From: an uncultured Alphaproteobacteria bacterium
Lineage (GTDB): Bacteria; Pseudomonadota; Alphaproteobacteria; Micropepsales; Micropepsaceae
Reading direction: 5' to 3'
Assembly: GCA_902826695.1 (NCBI GenBank)
Contig: CADEFU010000020.1
Span: 1 to 37,432 of the forward strand
Length of the DNA stretch: 37,432 nucleotides
In this document: piece after piece, positions 1-8,318 of the stretch
Layout of the letters: every line of letters starts with the position of its first letter
How positions within the stretch are numbered: position 1 is the first letter of the stretch
Made by a program: the position numbers and the translations under genes
The notes under the pieces: generated by a model
What the model saw: only the letters and a program-made list of their open reading frames with translations
Databases searched by the model: none
What the model was told of the DNA's origin: nothing

Positions 1-165
1 GGTGGCGACGCTCGATCAGGCGGAGCTGATTTAATTGTTACGTGTCCCCGGATTAGGTGGGGTCACTGTTAGCGAGGTTACCACGGTAGCTGAGCCGGAC
101 AACTGGAAGAGTTCCTATGCTGGCGTTAATCCTGGTGTGGCCGCACAACCGTATTGAGGCGAACA

Positions 166-327
166 ATGAGTAAACCGCCCACGAGATGGCACATCTACCT
201 ATTGACGTCGGCAATTTGGCTTCCCCTCGTGTTAATTGCTGTTGCGCTGAGAAGCGAGTGGTTGGCGATAGTTGGCTTCGTGGTATTCTTCCTCGTAAAC
301 CTTTGGGCAGAGATATTTCGACGGTAG
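166..327 (+). CDS. Small two-helix membrane protein, unknown function
   Basis: I do not recognise this gene. It encodes 53 residues from ATG to TAG. The product begins MSKPPTRWH and has two hydrophobic stretches, about residues 10-28 and 33-47, separated by a short charged turn (LRSEW), and ends with a basic tail (EIFRR). This is the pattern of a two-pass inner-membrane protein with both ends in the cytoplasm. A GAGG lies about 8 bases before the start and could serve as ribosome binding site. It lies inside the inverted-repeat patch and is less GC-rich than the neighbouring genes, which suggests acquisition by transfer. It may be a cargo gene of the element or a decayed remnant. The clean hydrophobic periodicity and charge placement favour a real protein. 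Confidence 0.55.
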   Translation: MSKPPTRWHIYLLTSAIWLPLVLIAVALRSEWLAIVGFVVFFLVNLWAEIFRR

Positions 328-375
328 AAAATCGAAAACCGGGGGCACGATAGTGCGCCGAGATACAGGTAGAGT

Positions 376-397
376 GCATTCCGAGTACACGTGATGA
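376..397 (+). repeat. Degenerate copy of the GGGGACACGT repeat
   Basis: About 18 of 22 bases agree with the copy at 476-497 (ATTCCG, ACACGT and ATGA are kept). Another weaker copy (about 13 of 17) is at 334-350, and a short match (GGGGACACAC) is near 535-544. Several copies within 500 bases suggest repeated insertion or local duplication of a short mobile repeat. Confidence 0.45.
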
Positions 398-475
398 TCT
401 CGCTGGCGAACGGAATTTCGGGGACACGTAACAGTTCCACATCGAAATACGGGGGCTGCGTGGGCAGTTAATAAA

Positions 476-499
476 GGGAATTCCGGGGACACGTCATGA
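476..499 (+). repeat. Third close copy of the GGGGACACGT repeat
   Basis: This copy reads GGGAATTCCGGGGACACGT and then CATGA. It is in the same orientation as the right-hand inverted repeat at 419-433, and is preceded by the AT-rich string TTAATAAAG. It gives a possible alternative right edge for the element starting at 36. Confidence 0.6.
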
Positions 500-623
500 T
501 TGGTCCCGCGAGCGTCGCCGGCGCAGCACGATCAGGGGACACACACCGACCTCGCCGACCCATGACCTGGTCCAAGGGCGGGCTGGACGCGGCCCCGGCT
601 GAGGCTAGTCTCGTAGCCCCGCC

Positions 624-965
624 TTACGCCTCCTCGTCGTCCTCCATCAGCGGATCGGCCGCCAGGTCGTGGATGACGGAGTGCACTTCGAGCATGAACC
701 ACTCTTGAAACATCGCGAGCGTGCGCGGCTTCGGCCAGGCGGTTTCGTCGACGTTCCAGCCGGCGAGTTCGTTTTCGAAGATGAGGCCGAACGCCTGCGC
801 GATCATCTCGTCGATATCGCCGCCGTCGGCGAGGTCGGGCAGCAGGTAGACGTTCTGCTCGCCGTCGGGGTCGGGCACGATGTCGGCATCCGCGCCAGGC
901 AGCGACGCCGCCCAATCGATGAACGGCTGGGCGGGGCGGACGATGACGGCGCAACGGTTGAGCAT
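624..965 (-). CDS. Conserved-looking acidic protein of unknown function
   Basis: I do not recognise the family. The product is 113 residues, starts MLNRCAVIVRPAQPF and looks soluble. It is strongly acidic, with a DPDGE segment near residue 34, a predicted helical middle (IDEMIAQAFGLIFENEL) and an acidic tail (MEDDEEA). There is no signal peptide or membrane segment. The ATG at 965 is the first in frame. Codon use matches the GC-rich neighbours, so it appears native, unlike the patch before it. It stands alone: the next gene on the same strand, ndk, ends 473 bases upstream. A LexA-type direct repeat sits 95 bases upstream of its start, so control by DNA damage is possible. I infer a real gene with unknown role. 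Confidence 0.7.
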   Translation of the reverse strand: MLNRCAVIVRPAQPFIDWAASLPGADADIVPDPDGEQNVYLLPDLADGGDIDEMIAQAFGLIFENELAGWNVDETAWPKPRTLAMFQEWFMLEVHSVIHDLAADPLMEDDEEA

Positions 966-1059
966 GGGGGCCTCTGGAATCGCTTGCTGTTGGTGAGGGA
1001 TGTTACGTCACGCGCGCTTGCGCGAGCGGCGCAGAATTTGGTTTGACTTCCTGCCGTTT

Positions 1060-1074
1060 GTTCTTTATTTGTTC
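1060..1074. promoter_or_regulatory. LexA (SOS) box, alphaproteobacterial type
   Basis: The sequence reads GTTC-TTTATTT-GTTC, a perfect GTTC-N7-GTTC direct repeat; on the other strand it is GAAC-AAATAAA-GAAC. This is the operator established for LexA in alphaproteobacteria such as Rhodobacter and Sinorhizobium. It lies 95 bases upstream of the 113-residue gene on the minus strand. A plus-strand TTGACT at 1043-1048 could form a promoter overlapped by the box, but no plus-strand gene follows until 1992. Two fixed tetramers can arise by chance, but the AT-rich spacer and intergenic position support the call. Confidence 0.55.
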
Positions 1075-1310
1075 TTGACCGTTTCGGGCTGCTTGAGCGG
1101 CCCATTCCCTGCCCCGCTCCGGCAGCGGCTGCGACTTGAAAACTGCATCTGGTCGATGACGCGTGCGTGACGACGATCGCGCGGCGTTCGGTGCACCGTA
1201 TCTGCCTCACAGATCATGCACGGCTTCGCGCAGATTTTTGCGTGGGGATCGTGCGTGTTGTTGATGCGGCACCCGCCTTCCGGTTGCCGCTGGTTCGCGG
1301 CAAACGGCTT

Positions 1311-1382
1311 TCTAACGGATATCTAACGCTTATCTAACGGATAAACCCGCAGAACTCTGCGCTTCAAACGCTTCTAACGGAT
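1311..1382. repeat. Phased TCTAACGGATA direct repeats
   Basis: Three head-to-tail 11-base units lie at 1311-1321, 1322-1332 (variant TCTAACGCTTA) and 1333-1343, and a fourth partial copy lies at 1373-1382. The first and fourth copies share an upstream extension, CAAACG followed by CT. A spacing of one helical turn is typical of binding sites for a protein that polymerises along one DNA face. It lies between the ndk stop and the 113-residue gene. Confidence 0.6.
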
Positions 1383-1401
1383 TCGATTTTGCATCGCGGG
1401 C

Positions 1402-1430
1402 GGGAGGGCCGGCAACATGCCGACGCTCCC
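1402..1430 (-). terminator. Weak stem-loop after ndk
   Basis: GGGAG and CGGCA pair with TGCCG and CTCCC around a 3-base ACA loop, with a 3 by 3 internal mismatch. It starts 9 bases past the ndk stop. No T-run follows on the minus strand, so termination here would have to be factor-assisted or weak. Confidence 0.3.
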
Positions 1431-1438
1431 TCACGCCT

Positions 1439-1858
1439 TTAGCCCACGATTTCCGTGTCGGCGAAGAAGAACTTGATCTCATTCGCGGCGTTTTCGGCGC
1501 TGTCCGAGCCGTGCACGGAGTTCGCTTCGATCGACTCCGCAAAGTCCTTGCGGATCGTGCCGGGGGCGGCTTTCGCGGGGTCGGTCGCGCCCATCACTTC
1601 GCGGTTCTTGGCCACCGCGTTCGCGCCTTCCAGCACCTGCACCACCACCGGGCCCGAGGTCATGAACTTCACGAGGTCGTGGAAGAAGGGACGCGCTTTG
1701 TGGACCGCGTAAAACGCCTCCGCCTGCTTCGTCGAGAGCCAAACGCGCTTTTGCGCGACGACCCGCAGGCCCGAGCTCTCAAGACGGTCCACGATCTTGC
1801 CGGTCAGGTTGCGGCGGGTCGCGTCCGGCTTGATGATCGAAAAAGTGCGCTCGGTCAT
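1439..1858 (-). CDS. ndk: Nucleoside diphosphate kinase
   Basis: This cytoplasmic enzyme moves the terminal phosphate of ATP onto other nucleoside diphosphates through a phospho-histidine, balancing NTP and dNTP pools. The 139-residue product has the usual length and starts [17 protein letters not shown], the family's N-terminal KPDA motif. The active-site histidine is in NSVHGSDS (His116 or so), and [14 protein letters not shown] carries the conserved nucleotide-binding stretch. The reading frame stays open well upstream of 1858, but homology begins exactly at this ATG, which has GAGGAA before it. It diverges from the ABC-F gene at 1992, so the 133 bases between probably hold both promoters. 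It ends in a normal EIVG-type tail. Confidence 0.97.
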   Translation of the reverse strand: MTERTFSIIKPDATRRNLTGKIVDRLESSGLRVVAQKRVWLSTKQAEAFYAVHKARPFFHDLVKFMTSGPVVVQVLEGANAVAKNREVMGATDPAKAAPGTIRKDFAESIEANSVHGSDSAENAANEIKFFFADTEIVG

Positions 1859-1991
1859 GGGGGAATTCCTCGAAAAACGGCTGAAAAGGTGGGCCTTCAT
1901 ACAGAGCGGCCCTGGGGGTCGCAAGGCGCGCCTAAGGGCTTCGTTGTCGCGCCTTCCTTTGCGCCGGAAACCTCGATAGACAGCGCCCCCC

Positions 1992-3872
1992 ATGGTTCGC
2001 ATCCAAAACCTCACCTACCGGATTGAAGGCCGGCCGCTGTTCGAAGCGGCCTCGGCGTCGATCCCGACCGGCCACAAAGTGGGCCTCGTCGGACGCAACG
2101 GGACCGGCAAGACGACGCTGTTCCGCATCCTGTTCGGCACCGCCGAACCCGACGACGGCGAGATCGTGATCCCGCGCGCCTGGCGCATCGGCGGCGTCGC
2201 GCAAGAAGTGCCGGGCGGTCCGACAAGCTTGCTCGACACCGTGCTCGAAGCCGATACGGAACGCGCAAGCCTGATCGCGGAGTCGCAAACCGCAACCGAT
2301 CCCGTCCGGATTGCGGAGATCGAAACGCGCCTGGCCGACATCGGTGCGCACCGGGCGCCCGCGCGCGCCGCCGAAATCCTCGCCGGTCTCGGCTTCGACA
2401 CCGCAGCCCAAGCGCGGCCCTGCTCGGAATTCTCCGGCGGCTGGCGCATGCGCGTGGCACTCGCCGCGGTGCTGTTCTCCGAGCCCGATCTCTTGCTGCT
2501 CGACGAGCCCACGAACTACCTCGATCTCGAAGGCTCGCTCTGGCTCGAACAATATTTGCGCCGCTTCCCCGGCACGATGATCCTGATCAGCCACGATCGC
2601 GATTTGCTCAACACCGCCGTCAACTCGATCCTGCACCTGGAGGACAAGAAGCTCACGTTCTACACCGGCGGCTACGACACGTTCGAACGCACGCGCTCCG
2701 AACGGCTTGCCCTGCAGGACGCCGCGCGCACCAAGCAAGACGCGCAGCGCAAGCACATGCAGGCGTTCGTGGATCGCTTCCGCTACAAGGCCTCCAAGGC
2801 GCGCCAAGCGCAAAGCCGCCTGAAAGCGATCGCCAAGCTGCAGCCGATCGCGGAGATGTCGGGCGAACGCGTGGCGCCGTTCCGCTTGGGCGAGCCGGAG
2901 GAACTCTCCCCGCCCTTGCTCGCACTCGAAAGCGTCAGCGCCGGCTACGACGGGCGCGAGATCCTGGGTCACATGGACCTGCGCATCGATCCCGACGACC
3001 GGATCGCGCTCTTGGGCGCGAACGGCAACGGCAAGTCGACGTTCGCCAAGCTGATCTCGAACCGCCTGGTGTCGATGTCGGGCACGATCACGAAGGCGCG
3101 GCGGTTGCGCATCGGCTATTTCGCGCAGCATCAGCTGGACGAGATGGCGGGCGAACAGACGCCGGTTCAATACCTCATGCACCTGATGCCGCGGATCACG
3201 GAGCGCGAGGCGCGTACGCGGCTCGGCGCGGCGGGCTTTCCGGACTTCAAGGTGGGCACGGCGATCGAGGATTTGTCGGGTGGCGAGCGGGCACGCCTGC
3301 TGATCATGATCGCGGCGCTCGATGCACCGCATTTGCTGATCCTGGACGAGCCCACGAACCATCTCGATATCGACAGCCGCGAGGCGCTGGTGCTGGCCTT
3401 GAACGACTACACGGGTGCGGTTCTGCTCATCAGCCACGATCCGCATCTGATCGAGACATGTGCGGACCGTCTGTGGCTGGTCGCGAACGGACGCGTGCAG
3501 CCTTACGACGGCGACATGGACGACTACCGCAAACTGCTGCTCGACGAGCGCCAGCCTCAAGGCGGTGCGGCAAGGGCCGCCGCCGCCAAGCTCACGAAAG
3601 CGGAAGAGCGAAAAGCATCCGCCGATCGCCGCGCGCAACTGGCACCGCTCAAACGCGCTGCCGGCGACGCAGAAAAACGCGTCGCGAAACTGCAAGCCGA
3701 AGTCGCAAAGCTCGACGCCGCATTGAACGCGCCGGACTTGTACGCGACCGACCCCGCCAAGGTCACCGCGCTGACCAAGCAACGTGCCGATGCGCAACGC
3801 CAACTCGAAGCCGCCGAAACACAGTGGCTCGAAGCATCGGACGCTTACGATGCCGCGCGTGTTGAAACCTGA
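1992..3872 (+). CDS. ABC-F family ATPase, Uup/YheS-like
   Basis: ABC-F proteins lack membrane domains. They bind the ribosome or act in translation quality control; Uup is also linked to DNA transposon stability. The 626-residue product has two ATPase domains. The first has Walker [10 protein letters not shown] (about 34-42), signature SGGWRMR and Walker B with DEPTNYLD. The second has GANGNGKST, signature LSGGERAR and DEPTNHLD. Between them is the long charged linker typical of the family. A lysine- and alanine-rich C-terminal part (about 540-626) looks like a coiled coil, which resembles the Uup or YheS C-terminal domain. It diverges from ndk. A resistance role is not suggested by the setting. 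The exact subfamily cannot be fixed by eye. Confidence 0.93.
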   Translation: MVRIQNLTYRIEGRPLFEAASASIPTGHKVGLVGRNGTGKTTLFRILFGTAEPDDGEIVIPRAWRIGGVAQEVPGGPTSLLDTVLEADTERASLIAESQTATDPVRIAEIETRLADIGAHRAPARAAEILAGLGFDTAAQARPCSEFSGGWRMRVALAAVLFSEPDLLLLDEPTNYLDLEGSLWLEQYLRRFPGTMILISHDRDLLNTAVNSILHLEDKKLTFYTGGYDTFERTRSERLALQDAARTKQDAQRKHMQAFVDRFRYKASKARQAQSRLKAIAKLQPIAEMSGERVAPFRLGEPEELSPPLLALESVSAGYDGREILGHMDLRIDPDDRIALLGANGNGKSTFAKLISNRLVSMSGTITKARRLRIGYFAQHQLDEMAGEQTPVQYLMHLMPRITEREARTRLGAAGFPDFKVGTAIEDLSGGERARLLIMIAALDAPHLLILDEPTNHLDIDSREALVLALNDYTGAVLLISHDPHLIETCADRLWLVANGRVQPYDGDMDDYRKLLLDERQPQGGAARAAAAKLTKAEERKASADRRAQLAPLKRAAGDAEKRVAKLQAEVAKLDAALNAPDLYATDPAKVTALTKQRADAQRQLEAAETQWLEASDAYDAARVET

Positions 3873-3962
3873 AAGCGCGCCATTAAGTGCCGATTAACCG
3901 GCTGAGCGCACGCTCCTACTCACTTGATTCGCGATATGGACTTAGTTGGGGCAAGGGTAGGC

Positions 3963-4232
3963 ATGAAAGCGGCAGCTACGCCGGAAGCACAGATGCGTGC
4001 GTTGAAGACATGGGCGGTTGAACGCATGACGAAGGGCACCGACACGCCCTTCGCGTGGTTCCAATTCATGAAGCTTCTCGAGGTGATCGACACGTTCTTG
4101 GAAGCGGGCGACGAAGCGGGCCTCCGCGACAAGCTCCCGATGCCGGAACCGCGCAAGACACCGCGCACAAAGCCGCTGCCCGCAAACGTGGTGCGCCTCG
4201 ACTTCGCCATGCGTCAGCAAGCGGCCGAGTAA
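3963..4232 (+). CDS. Small unknown protein
   Basis: I do not recognise this gene. From the ATG at 3963 it encodes 89 residues, starting MKAAATPEAQMRALKTWAVERM. In-frame upstream starts exist at 3936 (ATG) and 3924 (TTG), but only 3963 has a good ribosome binding site (AAGGG about 6 bases before). The N-terminal two thirds look helical and soluble, with aromatic FAWFQFMKLLEVIDTFLE. The C-terminal part is proline- and lysine-rich and ends VVRLDFAMRQQAAE. It follows the ABC-F gene on the same strand after 90 bases. It is convergent with the next gene, the two stop codons touching with no base between. Confidence 0.6.
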   Translation: MKAAATPEAQMRALKTWAVERMTKGTDTPFAWFQFMKLLEVIDTFLEAGDEAGLRDKLPMPEPRKTPRTKPLPANVVRLDFAMRQQAAE

Positions 4233-4973
4233 TCAGCCCTCAAGATTGCGCTTGGCGACGTTGTACCAGTCGCGGTTCAAATCCTGCGCGTGGCGCGGTA
4301 GCTGCTTGTACGCGTTGACGACGCCGTTCATCAGCTCCTTCGCCTTGGCGACGTTGCCGACTTTCTGCGCGAACAAAGCGTAGCGAACCTTCGCCTCGAA
4401 CCCAGCGAAGTATCCGCTCACCGCGTCGTACTCGGCGATCGCCTCTTGTGTCTTGCCCTGCCCCTCAAGCGCGCGCGCGTAGATGAGATGCCCATCTTGC
4501 GACGCGAACCCGGGGTTCTTCGCTTTGAGGTGATCAAGCGCCTGCTGACACTCCGCAAAGTCGCCCTTTTCGATGAGCACCTTCGCAAAGCCGAGAAGCA
4601 AATTCGGGTCGTCGGCATAGTGCCCCGAGATCGCCGAACGATAGAGCGCAGCCGCATCGTCGAACATGCCCTTCACCGCGCACTCTTCCGCGAGCGCCGC
4701 CTTCGCCGCCGGCGTGCCGGTCATCTCCACTTCCGCCTTACGTTCGCGATACGCGCGATCGGGGTCGAGCACCGTCGAGATATCAACGGCAACCTTACGC
4801 CCCCGCCGCGTGCTGGCGAGCTCAGGCAGTATCTCGACAAAAAAATAGGCTGCCGAACCGACGCCTGGCAGGAGCAGCAGAATGTAGAACCAATGCTGCG
4901 CCTTGCCCGACTGTGAGCAGTGATAGAGGCAGAAACCTTGGATCAAGACGGTGGCCAGAACGATGATCGGCAT
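4233..4973 (-). CDS. Membrane-anchored TPR protein
   Basis: The product has 246 residues. Two hydrophobic segments near the start (about 3-17 and 28-50) frame a short GFCLYHCSQSGKAQHWFY piece that resembles the N-terminal helix pair found in cardiolipin-synthase-like proteins (PLDc_N type). The rest, from about residue 75, is helical with repeated tetratricopeptide-like units such as FDDAAALYRSAI, FAECQQALDHL and TQEAIAEYDAV. TPR units bind other proteins, so this is probably a scaffold for an envelope complex, but the partner is unknown. It ends directly against the convergent gene before it. The holC-pepA pair upstream reads the same way, with an 85-base gap. Confidence 0.75.
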   Translation of the reverse strand: MPIIVLATVLIQGFCLYHCSQSGKAQHWFYILLLLPGVGSAAYFFVEILPELASTRRGRKVAVDISTVLDPDRAYRERKAEVEMTGTPAAKAALAEECAVKGMFDDAAALYRSAISGHYADDPNLLLGFAKVLIEKGDFAECQQALDHLKAKNPGFASQDGHLIYARALEGQGKTQEAIAEYDAVSGYFAGFEAKVRYALFAQKVGNVAKAKELMNGVVNAYKQLPRHAQDLNRDWYNVAKRNLEG

Positions 4974-5058
4974 GGGAAGTGCCCGGTGATGGAAGGACCA
5001 GAGCTTAGGATTCGAGTTCAGAATAATCCGTTGCCGGGCGGCTGCAAAATCGGGACGG

Positions 5059-5523
5059 TCAAGCCCGTTTTTCCCACTTTCCCCCGGCCGCTTGTTGCCA
5101 GTAAGTCACCTCATGACCGCAGGCTTTGGCCTGCTTCCACTGCTCGCGCGCGGCATCAAGCGCGGTGGGATCGCGGCCATCGAAGATGAGAACGACGCGC
5201 GTGACAGCCGTCACACCGGCGCCAGACCAGTCCTTCGCCTCCGCACCGTCCACCAGAAACAGGACCTCGGCAGCGTTCAAATTGGCATCGGACGAAGTCA
5301 GCAGTATCGGCTGCTCGCCGGCGTGCGGGTCGCGATCGCGCGCGTGAGGCAAAAAACTCTCCTCGCGATAGCTCCAAAGATGGGCATCAAGCGCCGCCGC
5401 CCGCTCATCCGACCCCGTCCGCACAAGCGCCTTCCAACCGCGCTCGCGCGTCTTCTCAAGCAACCCGGGCAGCACATCCTCCAGTGACGCACGCTCCAGG
5501 TGATAGAAGAGGACTTCCGCCAT
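5059..5523 (-). CDS. holC: DNA polymerase III chi subunit
   Basis: Chi belongs to the clamp-loader complex of the replicase and contacts single-strand-binding protein. The 154-residue product starts [20 protein letters not shown] and fits the chi family: the YHLE start, LLEKTRERGWKALVRTGS, the SFLPHARD stretch that contacts partners, QPILLTS, and the VLIFDGRD strand near residues 111-118. The frame is open further upstream, but homology starts at 5523, and this ATG overlaps the pepA stop (ATGA), which indicates translational coupling. The pepA-holC order is the same as in Escherichia coli. Confidence 0.92.
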   Translation of the reverse strand: MAEVLFYHLERASLEDVLPGLLEKTRERGWKALVRTGSDERAAALDAHLWSYREESFLPHARDRDPHAGEQPILLTSSDANLNAAEVLFLVDGAEAKDWSGAGVTAVTRVVLIFDGRDPTALDAAREQWKQAKACGHEVTYWQQAAGGKWEKRA

Positions 5524-7019
5524 CAGTTCTCGTAGTGATCCGCAACCAGCCGGTTCAAGAGCCTGACGCCGTATCCGCTGGCGCCCTTGGGCGTCGAACC
5601 GCGCGCCTCCTCGAACCATGCGGTCCCCGCGATATCGAGATGCGCCCATGGCACCTTGTTCACGAACCGCTGAATGAACTGCGCCGCCGTGATCGACCCG
5701 CCAAACTGCCCGCCGATGTTCTTCATGTCGGCGATCGGACTGTCGATCATCTTGTCGAAGCGATCGCCCATCGGCATGCGCCACAACGCCTCGCCTTCCG
5801 CCTTGCCGGCGGCAAGCAGGCGCTCCGCCAACTCGTCGTTGTTCGAAAACAACCCGGCAATTTCCAACCCAAGCGAGATGCGGATCGCACCTGTCAGTGT
5901 CGCAAGATCGACCATGAACTTCGGCTTGAACCGGTTCTGGCAATACCAAATCGCGTCGGCAAGCACGAGCCGCCCTTCAGCGTCCGTGTTCAACACCTCG
6001 ATCGTCTGCCCCGACATCGACTTCACGACGTCGCCGGGCCGCTGCGCACGGCCGTCGGGCATGTTCTCGACGAGCCCACAAATGCCGACCGCATTCACCT
6101 TAGCCTTTCGCCCGGCGAGCGCGTGCATCAACCCCGTGACGGCAGCCGCGCCGCCCATGTCGTACTTCATTGCGTCCATACCGGCCGCCGGTTTGATCGA
6201 AATGCCGCCGGTATCGAACGTCACACCCTTGCCCACAAAGGCGATCGGCTGCGCGTTCTTGTCCTTCGCGCCCTTCCACTGCATGACGAGCAGCTGCGAC
6301 TCGCGCTCCGACCCATGCCCCACAGCAAGCAGCGTGTGCATGCCGAGCTTTGCCATCTCCTTCTCGCCGAGAACCTCGACCTCAAGACCCAGATCTTCGA
6401 GCTTGCGCGCCCGCTTCGCGAACTCTTCCGGGTAAAGAACGTTCGGCGGCTCCGTCACCAAGTCCCGCGTAAAGAACACGGCGTTCGCGACAGCCTCGGC
6501 CGAACGCCAAGCCTTCTTCGCATCGCCAGGATCGCCCACCGCAATATTGACCTTCGCGAGCGACGGCTTTTCCGTTTTCTTCTGCGTCGTGCGGTACTGG
6601 TCGAAACGATAGCTGCGCAACACCGCGCCCTGCGCAACCCGCGCTGCGAATTCCGCCTCTTCGTCATCAGACACGCGTTTTGGCGCCTGCAGCACGACGG
6701 TCACCGTCTTCTCGCCGCTGGTCAAAAGCCGGGCGACAGCTGTCGCGCCCAAGCTCTCCGCCGCCGCGCCGTCGAACTTATCCGCCTTGCCCAACCCCAC
6801 GATCAGCGCACGATCCAACGCCAATCCCGCGGGCGCCAGCAACTCAACAACCTGCCCTTTCGCACCGGTGAACCGTGCAGCTTTAAGCGCCCGCTTCACC
6901 GCACCTTTGGTCTTGCCGTCCAACTCTTCGAGCAGGCCGGTCAGGTCTTCGCCCTCGGCCGTTCCGACCACGAGCGCGCCTTCATCCGGAAGGTCGGACT
7001 TCACAAAGTTGATTTGCAT
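5523..7019 (-). CDS. pepA: Leucyl aminopeptidase (M17)
   Basis: This cytoplasmic two-metal peptidase removes N-terminal residues and, in enterobacteria, also binds DNA. The 498-residue product has the full length. Metal and catalytic residues are in place: Lys264 and Asp269 ([11 protein letters not shown]), Lys276, Asp287 (YDMGG), and the signature NTDAEGRL at 344-351 giving Asp346, Glu348 and Arg350. The N-terminal 170 residues form the variable macro-like domain. It overlaps holC by one base and is divergent from lptF across about 170 bases, the same layout as in E. coli. The intergenic stretch probably holds both promoters, but I see no site I would defend. Confidence 0.97.
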   Translation of the reverse strand: MQINFVKSDLPDEGALVVGTAEGEDLTGLLEELDGKTKGAVKRALKAARFTGAKGQVVELLAPAGLALDRALIVGLGKADKFDGAAAESLGATAVARLLTSGEKTVTVVLQAPKRVSDDEEAEFAARVAQGAVLRSYRFDQYRTTQKKTEKPSLAKVNIAVGDPGDAKKAWRSAEAVANAVFFTRDLVTEPPNVLYPEEFAKRARKLEDLGLEVEVLGEKEMAKLGMHTLLAVGHGSERESQLLVMQWKGAKDKNAQPIAFVGKGVTFDTGGISIKPAAGMDAMKYDMGGAAAVTGLMHALAGRKAKVNAVGICGLVENMPDGRAQRPGDVVKSMSGQTIEVLNTDAEGRLVLADAIWYCQNRFKPKFMVDLATLTGAIRISLGLEIAGLFSNNDELAERLLAAGKAEGEALWRMPMGDRFDKMIDSPIADMKNIGGQFGGSITAAQFIQRFVNKVPWAHLDIAGTAWFEEARGSTPKGASGYGVRLLNRLVADHYEN

Positions 7020-7187
7020 GGAATGTTATCTCTTAACGGGACCAAGAACTGACGTTAGAACGATGCCGCGGGACGGAACCGCGCCGATTCCGATTGCGCT
7101 CGGCGTGCTGGAAGAACCGACAGGCGCGGCGTTGTACCGAGCCCTGTCACCATTGTGAAGCTCCAACCACGGTTGAATGGAAATCCC

Positions 7188-8318
7188 ATGTCCGGAATTC
7201 AAGGCTACATATTCCGGCAAATCGGCGGGCCGCTTTTGTTCTCCATATTCGTGCTGACGGGCGTCGTGTGGTTGTCGCAGTCGTTGAGGCTTCTCGATGT
7301 CGTGATCAACCAAAGCCAGTCGGCGGGCACGTTCATTTATCTCACAATTCTGGCCCTGCCCCAGCTGATGGCGCTGATCCTGCCGTTCGCCCTGTTCCTC
7401 GCGGTGCTCTATGCGCTGAACCGGCTCTACGTCGAGAGCGAACTCATCGTCATGTGGGCCGCGGGCTTCAGCCGATGGATCGTCATCGGCCCGGTGCTGT
7501 TGATCGCCATATTGACGACGGCGGTCGCGTATCTCTTCAACCTCGTGGTCATGCCCGCCGGTACGCGCGAGATGAAGAACAAGATCTTCGAAATCCGCGC
7601 GGACCTCGTGAACACATTCGTGCGCGAAGGCGCATTCACGAACCCGTTCCCCGGCTTCACCGTTTATGTCGGCGAAAATAATGCTGGTGGGGACATCAAA
7701 GGCATCCTGGTCCACGATGCGCGCAACCCAAAAGCGATCGCAACCTACATGGCCCAGCGCGGCCAGCTGGCGAGTACGACCACAGGCCCGCGCCTGGTCA
7801 TGTCGCAAGGCAATGTCCAATGGCTCGAGGGCGGCGAAGGCCGGCTCAAAATCCTCAACTTCGAGAAGTACACGTTCGACCTCAGCCAGTTCGACAAGCA
7901 AAGCAACACACGCGTTTTCGAGGCGAGCGAACTCGATCTCGACAGGCTGCTCAACCCGGATAAAACCCTCAGCGACAAGCAGCGGCGCAAGTTCATCTCA
8001 GAGGCGCATAGCCGTCTGACTGGCCCGCTCTATTGCCTTGTCCTTGCGCTGATTGGAACGACCGCCCTTGTCGGCGGCAACTTCAACCGGCGTGGCTACG
8101 GAAGGCGCATCGCCCTTGCCTGCCTCGCAGTGTTGGCCGCCCGGCTACCCGGCTTCGCGTTCCAACAAATGACCGCCGCCACGCCCAGCATGGCTTTCAC
8201 CATGTATGTCTGGCCGATGCTGTGGATCGCAGGTCTCATGTTCTTCTTGGCCTTCCCAAGGTTCGAGTTGTTGAAGCGCGGTCACATGGCGTCCGAACCA
8301 CAGCCGGAGCCCGCGTAA
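7188..8318 (+). CDS. lptF: LPS export permease LptF
   Basis: LptF pairs with LptG in the inner membrane, forming with the ATPase LptB the exporter that extracts lipopolysaccharide and passes it to LptC. The 376-residue product starts MSGIQGYIFRQIGGPLLFS. Transmembrane segments are near 13-35, 48-76 and 97-122, then a periplasmic beta-jellyroll domain (about 125-270), then a hydrophobic C-terminal third with three more segments. This is the YjgP/YjgQ family plan. A GTG at 7155 is in frame, but family proteins begin at the ATG at 7188. The stop overlaps the lptG start by one base (TAATG). It is the first gene of the lptF-lptG-lptD run. Confidence 0.93.
   Translation: MSGIQGYIFRQIGGPLLFSIFVLTGVVWLSQSLRLLDVVINQSQSAGTFIYLTILALPQLMALILPFALFLAVLYALNRLYVESELIVMWAAGFSRWIVIGPVLLIAILTTAVAYLFNLVVMPAGTREMKNKIFEIRADLVNTFVREGAFTNPFPGFTVYVGENNAGGDIKGILVHDARNPKAIATYMAQRGQLASTTTGPRLVMSQGNVQWLEGGEGRLKILNFEKYTFDLSQFDKQSNTRVFEASELDLDRLLNPDKTLSDKQRRKFISEAHSRLTGPLYCLVLALIGTTALVGGNFNRRGYGRRIALACLAVLAARLPGFAFQQMTAATPSMAFTMYVWPMLWIAGLMFFLAFPRFELLKRGHMASEPQPEPA

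Larger units (their letters stand above)
36..433. mobile_element. Candidate non-autonomous inverted-repeat element
   Basis: A perfect 15-base inverted repeat, TGTTACGTGTCCCCG at 36-50 and its reverse complement at 419-433, brackets about 400 bases. The inside is visibly less GC-rich than the rest of the window and holds one small membrane-protein gene (166-327). No transposase is present, so any movement would need a protein supplied in trans. Repeats of this GGGGACAC type remind me of sequences seen next to REP-associated tyrosine (Y1) transposases, but that is recollection and not a match I could test. The true edges are uncertain, because a third copy lies outside at 476-499. Confidence 0.4.
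966..1438. other. 473-base intergenic region
   Basis: No convincing gene, tRNA or other RNA gene was found on either strand. It holds a LexA-type box (1060-1074), a set of phased 11-base direct repeats (1311-1382) and a weak stem-loop beyond the ndk stop (1402-1430), each listed separately. A plus-strand reading frame of 36 codons at 1216 has no ribosome binding site and no protein-like features. Confidence 0.7.

Noticed and set aside
53..492. Overlapping minus-strand frames across the repeat patch
   Set aside because: They mostly translate the GGGGACAC repeats themselves, three frames are open at once, and the plus-strand membrane protein explains the region better.
1191..1221. Interrupted dyad GTGCA...TCTG...CAGA...TGCAC
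   Set aside because: The stems are only 4-5 bases with unequal internal loops, so a stable structure is doubtful.
1932..3803. Long open frame of 623 codons antisense to the ABC-F gene
   Set aside because: It is a by-product of high GC content; its residues are Arg/Val/Leu-rich low-information sequence, while the plus strand has clear ABC motifs.
4270..4290. GGTTCAAATCC resembling a tRNA T-loop
   Set aside because: It lies within the coding sequence of the TPR protein, and no acceptor or anticodon stem can be built around it.
5484..7052. 522-codon open frame antisense to pepA
   Set aside because: Same cause; the minus strand encodes a complete, motif-bearing aminopeptidase.
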